A stretch of 64,000 nucleotides of DNA from Gammaproteobacteria bacterium (lineage in GTDB: Bacteria; Pseudomonadota; Gammaproteobacteria; Pseudomonadales; Azotimanducaceae). How positions within the stretch are numbered: the first letter of the stretch is position 1; each line of letters begins with the position of its first letter. A model generated the notes under the pieces. It did not search any database. It was not told the origin of the DNA and saw only the letters and a list, made by a program, of their open reading frames with translations. The translations under genes were made by a program, and so were the position numbers. Shown here one piece after another: positions 36,501 to 44,116 of the stretch. The stretch is from NCBI GenBank assembly GCA_026706385.1, contig JAPOYV010000022.1, forward strand, positions 62,001 through 126,000, given 5' to 3'.

Positions 36501-36739
36501 CGCCGGACGACGTCCTCTTCCACCTCGGCCGGGTTCGCCCCCGGATACGCCACCTCGACGCGGACGATGCGCGGGTCGAACTCGGGGAAGGTCTCGAGCG
36601 TCGTCATGTTCAACGCCACGATGCCGCCAATGAACACGAGAGCGAGGAGGACGCTCGGTGCCACGGGATTCCTGCAGAAGTAGGCGATCAACCTGCCGGA
36701 TGCAGAGGCACTGGCGTCGGGGGCCGCCTCATCGGACAT
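33560..36739 (-). CDS. RND-family efflux permease (second pump operon, first permease)
   Basis: This 1059-residue RND transporter starts at ATG 36739 with GGAG seven bases upstream. The N-terminus is a short cytosolic Ala/Ser-rich tail, then LIAYFCRNPVAPSVLLALVF. Periplasmic motifs include VAYPGANPAEVEEDVVRRIE. The relay is IGVVVDDSIIVGES (Asp-Asp), and helix 10 has SGIVVSDTTLLLHRFNR. The partner permease downstream shares the ordered motifs but is clearly distinct, so a heterotrimeric pump of the MdtBC kind is plausible; this is inference. The fusion-protein gene lies 42 bases upstream. Confidence 0.92.
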   Translation of the reverse strand: MSDEAAPDASASASGRLIAYFCRNPVAPSVLLALVFIGGIVALNMTTLETFPEFDPRIVRVEVAYPGANPAEVEEDVVRRIEESLVGTVGVSRTVSVSRAGLAVVEAEMEPFADDIDTLNLVRTAVERIEDFPPRNAEQPEVTKVEVNRNVLTISVSSPTLGPYQLRRAAELLRDGLLLLPSVAIVELVGTRDREIRVEVDEETLTRYRITIADLVELIRKTSVNVTGGELRTESGDIVMSTLAKGDFAEDFARIVVVSRDDGSLVRLGEMATVRDSLLEQETYATVDGVPTVFLHVRSSPDTSPQDASSEVQAYLASYTHPQAVELAVWDSETWAVEDRLSLILRNGIAGLTLVFLVLLLVFDLRTATWVTIGVPVIFIGSLVLFPAVGLTINVIALFAFFVLIGVVVDDSIIVGESVASFREAGYTGPDAAIAGTKDVIAPVTVGALGIVIAFAVLLPLDGLIGQLLWAIPMVAVVVLLLSLAEAAMVLPGHLARQGRTDVWPLSVAQRGVQGWVRRVMQTRIVPLISWSVRTPFWPPAVVAASVLFAVALLAYGLVPYEPEFSLVDDEDVQVDLVLPASARFEDVEAAAGAAARAAEEVDVAFDGSAINAKAVALGFHIPREYVGGTDPYPPRGNVASVQIRLNPLPLRTMPVQEFKHRWQRAVANIPGVESVVFPNRNRGLAGLSYALTHTDAGTVQAAATDFGEALSRLGGLANVNDSISTGKRRFEVRLNEAGHASGLTSASVALQLRHAFYGAEAQRVQRGRDELLVMVRYPQDRRTSYRDLRNELIRLPGGREQVPLYAIADFVETDTLAERLRIDGRSAAVVSADVDRDADASGAAEVVTSTFLPRLVRDYPGLHVQPHDQSREAARALDILRYSIPIGLLAVYVLLASFLRSFVQPLLAMAGIPMAFVGAVVGHWMLGYVFSFTSILGLIAVSGIVVSDTTLLLHRFNRVMLDPEMPAVAGIAAATRQRARAVLLTSLTTALGLMPMLFNDSETIQFLIPLVVSITFGLTFSGIGLVFFLPAVTMLVELAKGRLRALRAPAEPAPLAGE

Positions 36740-36781
36740 CTCGAACTCCTTCGGCTGTGCTGGCCATCAGCCCTGGCCTGA

Positions 36782-37942
36782 TCAGGGCGACTCGTGAGCA
36801 ACGGCCCGGACGGCGAGTCCCTCTCGAACGCCGGGAATCCGTCCTACGACGACACCCTCCCGCGCATCGAAGGCCCGCACCAGCCAGCCGTCTTCGGCGT
36901 GCCCCAGCGAGTCCGGCGTGAACGACGCGACACTGCCATCGTCGACCAGCCACACGCTGCCGTTGATCTGCAACGCCGCCTCGGGCAGCACGTAGACGTC
37001 GCCGTGGGCCGGTCCTTGCAAGGACACGTTCGCGAACGTCCCAGGTCGGGGAAGAACACTGCGCTGTTCCTGGTCGGCGATCGCGAGGTACAAGTTGGCG
37101 AGACGCGTGTCGACGTCCACAACGCGGGACGCCCGTTCGACCACGGCGTCGTACGTGCGGCCGTTGGCCGTCACGGTCGCCTTGCGGCCGATGGCGGGTT
37201 CCAAGGCGTCCAAATCGAAGTTGGAGATCTTGGCCCGCACGCGCAGTTGGTGCTTGGGAAAGACGTCCCCCAGGTTCGACTCCAGGCCACGGACGACCTG
37301 ACCCGCCGAGACCCTGGTGCTCGTCACGTAGCCGTCGAACGGCATCCTGATCCGGGTGTTGTCCAACGCCCATTCGGCAAGTGCGATCCGGGCTTCGGCG
37401 ATATCGACCTGCGCCTGGGCCTGCTGAATCTCACCTTCCCTGGCCAACCAGGGGTGCAGGTCGCGATCGGGGTACCGTTCCTTGAAGTCATCAGCCCTGG
37501 CTTCCCCGTCCTGCTTCTCGCGGAGCTGGCCACGCGCGAACTCCAACCCGTGCTTGGCCCTGACGAGGGCCAGTTCGAACTCCTCCCTTTCGATTTGGAC
37601 CAGCGTTTCGCCAGCCGAGAACTCGCCGCCGCTCCGAAAGTTCTCCGACACCATGACGATCCGGCCCGAAACCTCGGGTCGGACGTCGACAGTGCCGAGC
37701 GTCGTCACCATGCCGGTCAGTCGCAGGCTACGGGATGCCGTGGTGGCAACAGGTTGGATCACCGCGGCGGTGGGCTCGATCGCGCGCTCCGCATCTTCGG
37801 GATCGAGCTCCAGGTAATCTCGGCTCGGCGCGCGCGCGAAGAAGATCGCGGCCGCGATCACCCCTACTATGAGAGTCAACTGCAGCGCGCCGCGCCAAGT
37901 GGGTCGTTCCGGGCGAGGTTCCCGGGAGTCGGATTCTGCCAT
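36782..37942 (-). CDS. RND efflux periplasmic adaptor (membrane-fusion protein)
   Basis: This 386-residue adaptor should bridge the two downstream RND permeases to an outer-membrane channel. It has one uncleaved N-terminal membrane helix (GALQLTLIVGVIAAAIFFA, about 18-37) and no lipobox, unlike the adaptor at 9.2 kb. The lipoyl halves are VRPEVSGRIVMVSENFRSGG and MPFDGYVTSTRVSAGQVV, separated by a coiled-coil hairpin with AEARIALAEWAL. The beta-barrel and membrane-proximal regions follow (QRSVLPRPGTFANVSL, DVYVLPEAAL). The ATG at 37942 has only a weak upstream purine run. It opens the run adaptor - RND - RND - TonB receptor - PQQ dehydrogenase. Confidence 0.9.
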   Translation of the reverse strand: MAESDSREPRPERPTWRGALQLTLIVGVIAAAIFFARAPSRDYLELDPEDAERAIEPTAAVIQPVATTASRSLRLTGMVTTLGTVDVRPEVSGRIVMVSENFRSGGEFSAGETLVQIEREEFELALVRAKHGLEFARGQLREKQDGEARADDFKERYPDRDLHPWLAREGEIQQAQAQVDIAEARIALAEWALDNTRIRMPFDGYVTSTRVSAGQVVRGLESNLGDVFPKHQLRVRAKISNFDLDALEPAIGRKATVTANGRTYDAVVERASRVVDVDTRLANLYLAIADQEQRSVLPRPGTFANVSLQGPAHGDVYVLPEAALQINGSVWLVDDGSVASFTPDSLGHAEDGWLVRAFDAREGVVVGRIPGVREGLAVRAVAHESP

Positions 37943-38329
37943 TGCACCGTTCGTCGCTATGTTGCTGACGGCGGCGTTCCTCGGACACCAAACGAACGGC
38001 GAAAACCAAACGCAACGACATTCACTTGTCCGGCCGCGTCACCTCTGACCGTGACTCAAGGGCACGGAAAGAGCACGGGTTCGACACGAAACCGAGACAC
38101 CCCACCTGTGGCCACCACCATAGCGACGAGGTCAGGTGATTACAGTCGTACAAGCACCTATATCGGGGGCAAGGCCCGGCGCGGCTATACACGGCGCCGC
38201 GGGCCAAAGGGGCGACGAGGTGCTCCTTGGCGGCCGATGGACGAGCGGACGTTGAGCCATGCCGTCGGCATTCCCGGCGGGAACGCTTCGCCTTGACGCC
38301 ATTTCGCGGACGTCCCACCATTGCCGGCC
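37943..38329 (+). other. Intergenic region between adaptor gene and dsbB
   Basis: This 387-base stretch separates two divergently read genes and must hold both promoters, though no strong pair of promoter boxes stands out. Short open frames occur on both strands but none has a ribosome binding site or a recognisable motif. A GC-rich partial inverted repeat (GGCGCGG, then CGGCGCCGCG) lies near 38176-38203. No tRNA, repeat or small gene could be supported. Confidence 0.5.
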
Positions 38330-38803
38330 ATGCACTTCGACGGTTGGCGCGGCAAGGAGTTGTGGAACCTCGCTGCGATTGCGTGGGCGGCGATCTTGGC
38401 GGCTGGTGCGCTGGTGCTCGAGCATGGATTCGGTCAACTGCCCTGCGCCTTGTGTCTGAATCAGCGGGCTTGGATCATGCTGGCCGGGCTCATCGCCGCC
38501 GCCGGCTTCGCGCACAATCCACGCCTTGGCATCTACCCGCTGCTCGCGGTTGGCGCAAGCTTGGCGGGTGGCGCGTTCTCGATCCGCCACCTTTACCTGC
38601 TGACGCTTCCCGCCGACCAGGTGCCTGGCTGCGGCGTCGACTTCGACTACATGATCGACGTGTTTCCGGTGCTCGACGTTCTCCGCCACATGGCCCAAGG
38701 CACTGGGGAGTGCACCGAGCAGGGGGTCATTATCCCGGCGGCGGCGCTGGTGGGTTTTATCGGGATGGTGGCCTTGACGATCACCTACTGGCGCCACCGC
38801 TGA
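38330..38803 (+). CDS. dsbB: Disulfide bond formation protein B
   Basis: This 157-residue inner-membrane protein reoxidises the periplasmic thiol oxidase DsbA and passes electrons to quinones. Four membrane helices are visible. The first catalytic pair is in LPCALCLNQR (Cys39 and Cys42); the second pair lies in the periplasmic loop, in PGCGVDF and GECTEQG. The length is close to E. coli DsbB (176). The ATG at 38330 is preferred; a TTG nine bases earlier is also in frame. No DsbA gene is in the window. The c-type cytochrome domain and exported proteins nearby do not show a specific functional link. Confidence 0.92.
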   Translation: MHFDGWRGKELWNLAAIAWAAILAAGALVLEHGFGQLPCALCLNQRAWIMLAGLIAAAGFAHNPRLGIYPLLAVGASLAGGAFSIRHLYLLTLPADQVPGCGVDFDYMIDVFPVLDVLRHMAQGTGECTEQGVIIPAAALVGFIGMVALTITYWRHR

Positions 38804-38823
38804 ATCGCAGGCGCGGAGGCGCG

Positions 38824-39705
38824 CTAGTGCGCCTCCTTGACGTCGACCTCGACCTGCACTTCCTGCTCGCCGTTTTGCCCGTCACCAGACCTGAACATGA
38901 AGACGTTGCCACGGCGCGAGTGCTTGGCGACCGTCACCTCGACGGAGCGGTTCTTGCGTCGCACCTCCACAGCCGCTTCGCCGTCGCCGGCCAGTAGCCG
39001 ATAGGCCTCGTCGGACGATCCGACGTCGGCATCGTCTATGCGCTTGAGGATGTCGCCGGGCCGCAGGTCGCTTTTCGTGGGCGTGTCCAAGACCAGGACG
39101 CCGGCATCGACGCCGAAGTAGTCGCCGAGATCCTCGCCGATGTCGACGAGCTTCAAGTCGTTGCCGCGCTGCTCGAACCTATCCCGAAACGCCATGACGC
39201 GAGCCGGGACGTCGACCCGCGGCAACCAGTCGAAATCGAAGTGCGGCACCAGGTCTGCGCGATAGGCGTTCGTGGTGACGACCTCGATTTCGCTCGCTTC
39301 GCCGTCGCGCAGAATCACCACGTTGACCGGATCGCCCGCGGCCACGTCGTCGAGAATTGCGCGCAGCCGTCGGACGGGCATGTCGAGGCCCGTGAGCGGC
39401 TCGCCGTTGATTCCGGTGATCACGTCGTCGGCGAGAACGCCCGCGGCCTCGGCGCCGCCGTCCGGCGTGACGCCGCCAACGACGACACCTTGCTCGCCCT
39501 GGTCGGCGATCAGCACGCCGATCATGGCGCGGTCGGAACGGGCGACGAACTGTTCGCGCGTCGCCTCCGCCATTTCCCGGGCCGCCTCGGCCAACCGGGC
39601 ACGCGCGTCTTCCAGGCTGGCACGGGTCTCCGCCAACGCGTCTTCTTCATGCGCCGCGGCGGTCGCGGCCAGCGCAACAGTCAAAGCACCCATCAGTTTC
39701 TTCAT
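38824..39705 (-). CDS. Periplasmic protein with two PDZ-like domains
   Basis: This 293-residue protein starts with a signal peptide (MKKLMGALTVALAATAAAHE). A charged helical stretch (about 22-50) follows, then a first PDZ domain (MIGVLIADQGEQGVVVGGV, GVLADDVITGINGEPL) and a second (GVDAGVLVLDTPTKSDLRPGD). The C-terminus is acidic (EQEVQVEVDVKEAH). No Ser/His/Asp protease domain is present, so it is not a complete DegP or DegS protein; a binding or chaperone role is more likely. The ATG at 39705 has AAAGGAGAG upstream. A 15-base-pair hairpin lies immediately before that ribosome binding site. It is third in line after the ECF sigma and membrane-regulator genes on the same strand, about 130 bases downstream. 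Confidence 0.8.
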   Translation of the reverse strand: MKKLMGALTVALAATAAAHEEDALAETRASLEDARARLAEAAREMAEATREQFVARSDRAMIGVLIADQGEQGVVVGGVTPDGGAEAAGVLADDVITGINGEPLTGLDMPVRRLRAILDDVAAGDPVNVVILRDGEASEIEVVTTNAYRADLVPHFDFDWLPRVDVPARVMAFRDRFEQRGNDLKLVDIGEDLGDYFGVDAGVLVLDTPTKSDLRPGDILKRIDDADVGSSDEAYRLLAGDGEAAVEVRRKNRSVEVTVAKHSRRGNVFMFRSGDGQNGEQEVQVEVDVKEAH

Positions 39706-39719
39706 CGTTTCTCTCCTTT

Positions 39720-39770
39720 CATGGAACATCCGCCAGAGGGAACGCAGTGACCGTCGGCGGATGTTCCATG
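39720..39770 (-). promoter_or_regulatory. 15-bp inverted repeat before the PDZ-protein ribosome binding site
   Basis: CATGGAACATCCGCC (39720-39734) is perfectly repeated in inverse at 39756-39770 with a 21-base loop. In the minus-strand mRNA this hairpin ends a few bases before the ribosome binding site of the PDZ-protein gene. It could block or expose translation, stabilise the 3' part of a sigma-operon transcript, or be a DNA operator. No T-run follows, so it is not a standard terminator. Confidence 0.65.
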
Positions 39771-39835
39771 ATCGACGGCGGGGCTGGGCCGAAGGCCGAC
39801 CTGCGCACAGCGCAGGGCGAGCCGTGGGGCGCTCG

Positions 39836-40354
39836 CTAGAACACCGCCTGCTGGAACAGCTCGTCCCGGCGGTAGCGTTCGATGTGTTTCAAGTCTTCCA
39901 TCAGTTCGACCCGCTCGCGCAGCAGCGCCTGCCGCGCGCTCGGGTCGGTGCCTTGCAGCAACTGCTCGTTCAGCAGCGCATCGATCCCGCCTATGCGAAC
40001 CTGCAGGACCCGCTCGACGCCGCTCGGCGACAGCACGACCGGCCTGGCACGCCGCTCGGCCTCGACGTTACGGGAGCGTTCGAGCAACGCCGCGATGTCC
40101 ACGTCGGCGGCCCCGCGGTCCGCAGGCTCGATGCCGAGCAGCACGGCCAGCGCCGCCGCGACCAGCAGGCTCGCAGCCAGCGCGAAAGGCACGAACCGGG
40201 ATCGAGCCCGTCTAGCGGGCGCCGCGTCGATGCGTCGTCGGACGCCGTCCCAGAGACGATCCGGGGCCGCCAGTTCCGGCAACGCGTTGAGGGCCTCGTT
40301 GACCTCGGCCACGCCGTGGTCGTCAGATTGCGCACGCGGCTCGTGATCGCTCAT
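39836..40354 (-). CDS. Single-span membrane protein, probable anti-sigma factor
   Basis: This 172-residue protein overlaps the ECF sigma gene by 32 bases, the usual place for an anti-sigma factor. Its N-terminal 50 residues would be cytosolic (VAEVNEALNALPELAAPDRLWDGV), followed by one membrane helix (FVPFALAASLLVAAALAVLL, about 54-73) and a periplasmic helical domain rich in Arg and Glu ending LEDLKHIERYRRDELFQQ. It contains no cysteine, so the zinc-binding HxxxCxxC motif of many anti-sigma factors is absent. The assignment rests on position and topology, not on a recognised domain. Confidence 0.6.
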   Translation of the reverse strand: MSDHEPRAQSDDHGVAEVNEALNALPELAAPDRLWDGVRRRIDAAPARRARSRFVPFALAASLLVAAALAVLLGIEPADRGAADVDIAALLERSRNVEAERRARPVVLSPSGVERVLQVRIGGIDALLNEQLLQGTDPSARQALLRERVELMEDLKHIERYRRDELFQQAVF

Positions 40355-40931
40355 CTTCCGTTCCTCGCTCGGGCTCGCCCGCGAGCACGCCTTCGCCGCC
40401 GTCGCCGGCCGCGTGGCAGTGTTCGGTAAGCACGCGATAGGCGCGTGCCAGTTGTGATTTCGAGAAGCTCGGCGACCGCCCGAACGCGGCCGCGATCTCG
40501 TCGTGGGTGTAACCCTCTATGCAGTGCAGCCAGACCACCATGCGCGCGTTCCCCGACAGGCGGCCCAAGGCCTGGTCGATATCGATGGCGCGACCCGGAC
40601 CGTCGTCGACCGTTGGCTCATCGCCGGCCAACTCATCCCGACGCCGGTGCCAAGGCGAACGCAGGCGCATCAGGCACTGGTTGACCGCTATGGTCCGGAT
40701 CCACCCGCCCAGCGCTTCCACGCGCTCAAGCTTGGCGGCACGCGTCAGGACGTCGACGAAGGTGTCCTGCGTCGCCTCCTCGGCGAGGCCCTGGTCGCGC
40801 AGCATCCGACGCGCCATCGTGTAGACGGGGTTCGCGTAGGCCCGGTAGACGATCTCCTGGGCCTTGCGCTCGCCGCGCATCAGGCGGCGGACGATCGCCG
40901 CATCAAGTCGGATGTCACCGAACCGGGACAT
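40323..40931 (-). CDS. ECF-type RNA polymerase sigma factor
   Basis: This 202-residue protein has the two-domain ECF sigma layout. Region 2 is seen in IVYRAYANPVYTMARRMLRDQGLAEEATQDTFV and WIRTIAVNQCLMRLR (core binding and -10 recognition). Region 4 is seen in LHCIEGYTHDEIAAAFGRS and KSQLARAYRVL (-35 recognition). The C-terminus has an extra tail of about 30 polar residues. The start is ATG 40931. It is the first gene of the sigma - membrane regulator - PDZ protein cluster, which suggests an envelope-stress regulon, but no matching ECF promoters could be identified. Confidence 0.88.
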   Translation of the reverse strand: MSRFGDIRLDAAIVRRLMRGERKAQEIVYRAYANPVYTMARRMLRDQGLAEEATQDTFVDVLTRAAKLERVEALGGWIRTIAVNQCLMRLRSPWHRRRDELAGDEPTVDDGPGRAIDIDQALGRLSGNARMVVWLHCIEGYTHDEIAAAFGRSPSFSKSQLARAYRVLTEHCHAAGDGGEGVLAGEPERGTEDERSRAACAI

Positions 40932-40995
40932 GTGGGGTTAGATGCGCCAGAACCCGAAAAGGTCGCACCAAGCCGCGCCCCCTGCGTCAAGGCAA

Positions 40996-41030
40996 GCCAT
41001 GCGCGCCGGGCCGGCGGCGGCGCGCATGGC
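40996..41030 (-). terminator. Possible terminator hairpin after the LLM oxidoreductase gene
   Basis: GCCATGCGCGCCG (40996-41008) and its exact inverse (41018-41030) enclose a nine-base loop. The hairpin begins about ten bases after the stop of the LLM-family gene on the minus strand. The following bases are TTGCCTTG, a weak T-rich tail, so termination is plausible but not certain. It also lies upstream of the sigma gene. Confidence 0.5.
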
Positions 41031-41040
41031 AGATGTCGGG

Positions 41041-42318
41041 CTACCCCGCAGCTTTCGCGGGCTGCTCGTAGATCGAGCTTTCCTGCTCGGACTCCTCCGA
41101 CACCTTGCGCCCGAGGGACTTGAAGACCGGGATGTCGCTGTCGGCAAGTGACGGCATGTTCGCCTTGCGGGCCATGGCGGCCTCCAGGTACGGCGCCAGT
41201 TCCTCCATCTTGCGCCGCTCGCGCTCGGCCTCGCGTTCCTTGAACTCCGGCATCACCTCGGCGGCGAAAAGCTCCAGCGATTCGCAGATGTGCTCATGGC
41301 GGTTCCGGCCCGCCTGCTGGATGAAGGTCACCTGGTCCACGCCGCGCTCTTCGAACTTGAGGAGGTGTTCCCGGAGGTCGTCGGGCGTGCCGATCCCGCC
41401 CCGGCTACCAGAGAGCGCCTGGGTGATGTCCTGGGTCTCCTGGCGGCTCTGCTTGAGGCCCTGGAACTGTTCCCAGAGGTTCGTCCGCCCCGGCTTGTGC
41501 TCGCCGAAGGCATACAGGCTGCCGAGAGCGAAGCCGAAGAACTCGAAGCCATCGAGGCCCCGGCGGACGGCCTCTTCGCGATCCTGGTGACAGGAGAAGC
41601 TCGACACCATGCAGATGTTCGGGTTGATGGCATGGCCGATCGGCACGCAAGCCTCGCTCTTGATGATGCCGTAGTACTCGTCGACCCACTCGGTGGCTTC
41701 GGCGGGGTCGACGAAGGCGAAGGTCAGTGCGCCGATGCCGAGGCGGGCCGCCATGCGGATCGTCTCGCGCTGCGAGCACGCCACCCACAGCGGCGGATGC
41801 GGACGCTGCACGGGCTTCGGGACGATGTTGCGGCACGGCATCTCGAAGTACTGGCCCTTGTAGCCCGGGTACGGGTCCATCGCCAGCATGTTGCAGATGT
41901 GCTCCACCGATTCCATGAAGATCTTGCGCTTGCGCTCCACCGGGATGCGGAATCCGCCCAGTTCGAGTTCGGCGGAGGACTCGCCGGTGCCGAACTCCAC
42001 CCGACCGTTGGAGACGAGGTCGAGGGTTGCGATCACCTCCGCCGTCCGCGCCGGGTGGTTGTACTCCGGTATGACTTGGCGGATGCCATGGCCGAGGCGG
42101 ATGTTCTTGGTGCGTTGCGAACATGCCGCGAGGAAGACCTCCGGTGCCGACGAGTGCGAATACTCCTCGAGGAAGTGATGCTCCACCTCCCAAGCGAAGT
42201 CGATCCCGAGCCGGTCGGCAACCTCCACCTGCTCCAGGGCGTCGTTGAAGAGCTTCTGTTCCTCACCGTCGGTCCACGGCCGCGGCAGTTGGTGCTCGTA
42301 GAAAATGCCGAACTTCAT
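41041..42318 (-). CDS. LLM-class flavin-dependent oxidoreductase
   Basis: This 425-residue protein belongs to the bacterial-luciferase-like superfamily, TIM-barrel monooxygenases or dehydrogenases using FMN or F420. It starts MKFGIFYEHQLPRPW and carries DFAWEVEHHFLEEYSHSSAP, LGHGIRQVIPEYNHP, RVEFGTGESS and PKPVQRPHPPLWVAC, all typical of the family. The C-terminal 70 residues are charged and helical (EFKEREAERERRKMEELAPY) and are longer than usual. The ATG at 42318 gives the family start; another in-frame ATG at 42330 would add four residues. Neither has a strong ribosome binding site. It is divergent from hemB. Substrate unknown; such enzymes often oxidise hydrophobic compounds. Confidence 0.88.
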   Translation of the reverse strand: MKFGIFYEHQLPRPWTDGEEQKLFNDALEQVEVADRLGIDFAWEVEHHFLEEYSHSSAPEVFLAACSQRTKNIRLGHGIRQVIPEYNHPARTAEVIATLDLVSNGRVEFGTGESSAELELGGFRIPVERKRKIFMESVEHICNMLAMDPYPGYKGQYFEMPCRNIVPKPVQRPHPPLWVACSQRETIRMAARLGIGALTFAFVDPAEATEWVDEYYGIIKSEACVPIGHAINPNICMVSSFSCHQDREEAVRRGLDGFEFFGFALGSLYAFGEHKPGRTNLWEQFQGLKQSRQETQDITQALSGSRGGIGTPDDLREHLLKFEERGVDQVTFIQQAGRNRHEHICESLELFAAEVMPEFKEREAERERRKMEELAPYLEAAMARKANMPSLADSDIPVFKSLGRKVSEESEQESSIYEQPAKAAG

Positions 42319-42426
42319 CAAAGGGTCCATCGCGAAGAGACGAACGCGTAAGTCAAGAGCGTTGCGCCACAGAATGCAAGCGGCAGCGCCGCCCCAGCCG
42401 GCACGCTGCTCAACCTCGTTTGGTAG

Positions 42427-43416
<990 letters not shown>

Positions 43417-43466
43417 GCAGGCCAAACCGCGTTTTTTCCGGCGCGGCGCAGTGCGTTACGCACGCG

Positions 43467-43496
43467 TTGCGGTTCACCGCCGCTTTTGCTTATAGT
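43467..43496 (+). promoter_or_regulatory. Predicted sigma-70 promoter of trxA
   Basis: TTGCGG (43467-43472) and TATAGT (43491-43496) are separated by 18 bases, close to the sigma-70 consensus. It would give a leader of about 120 bases before the thioredoxin start. This is a motif match only. Confidence 0.45.
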
Positions 43497-43624
43497 TCGC
43501 GAGGAACGGTGACCGCGAACTCTTAGGTGTACGACTTACAGGTCGCCCGCTTAGCGTTTCAAGCGCCGTCGTCCAACGCAGATCGCACGCCAACCTCACG
43601 ATCCATTCGTCAAGGAGAGCCGCA

Positions 43625-43951
43625 ATGTCGGATCACATTCAACACGTCACCGATGCCGACTGGAACGACAAAGTCCTCGGTGCCGACAAACCCGTACTCG
43701 TCGACTACTGGGCCGAGTGGTGCGGACCGTGCAAGATGATCGCCCCGATCCTCGAGGAGATCGCGGAGGAGTACTCGGACCGCGTCCAGGTGTGCAAGCT
43801 CGACATCGACGCCAATGCGCAAACGCCACCCAAGTACGGCATTCGCGGGATACCCACCCTGATGTTGTTCCGCAACGGCGAAGTCGAGGCGACCAAGGTT
43901 GGCGCGCTGTCCAAGTCGCAACTCGCGGCGTTCCTCGAAAGCAACATCTAG
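43625..43951 (+). CDS. trxA: Thioredoxin
   Basis: This 108-residue protein is a general cytosolic dithiol reductant. It has the thioredoxin active site [11 protein letters not shown], the conserved cis-proline in [10 protein letters not shown] and the standard length. The ATG at 43625 follows AAGGAGAG. It lies upstream of rho on the same strand, the order found in E. coli and many other gammaproteobacteria. Confidence 0.97.
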   Translation: MSDHIQHVTDADWNDKVLGADKPVLVDYWAEWCGPCKMIAPILEEIAEEYSDRVQVCKLDIDANAQTPPKYGIRGIPTLMLFRNGEVEATKVGALSKSQLAAFLESNI

Positions 43952-43970
43952 GCGCGTCATCCGCGGTAAG

Positions 43971-44000
43971 TGGACGCGGTCGATTCCCCGGTGTTAAAGT
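43971..44000 (+). promoter_or_regulatory. Possible promoter of rho
   Basis: TGGACG (43971-43976) and TAAAGT (43995-44000) are separated by 18 bases and each matches four of six consensus positions. They would start a leader of about 110 bases before rho. Rho genes often have a long, autoregulated leader; no attenuator structure could be identified here. Confidence 0.3.
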
Positions 44001-44116
44001 CATCCGCCACGGCGCGATCGAACGCTGCCGGCTCCCACCCAGACCCCCAAGATACGCGCCCCTCCACGCGCCCCCCGGCCGATCGAGCCAGCCCCCGAAG
44101 CACTGAAAGACCCGCC

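Noticed and set aside
43425-43462. A T-run with flanking GC-rich bases after hemB as a terminator
   Set aside because: The six Ts lie inside the possible loop, not after the stem, so it does not fit an intrinsic terminator.
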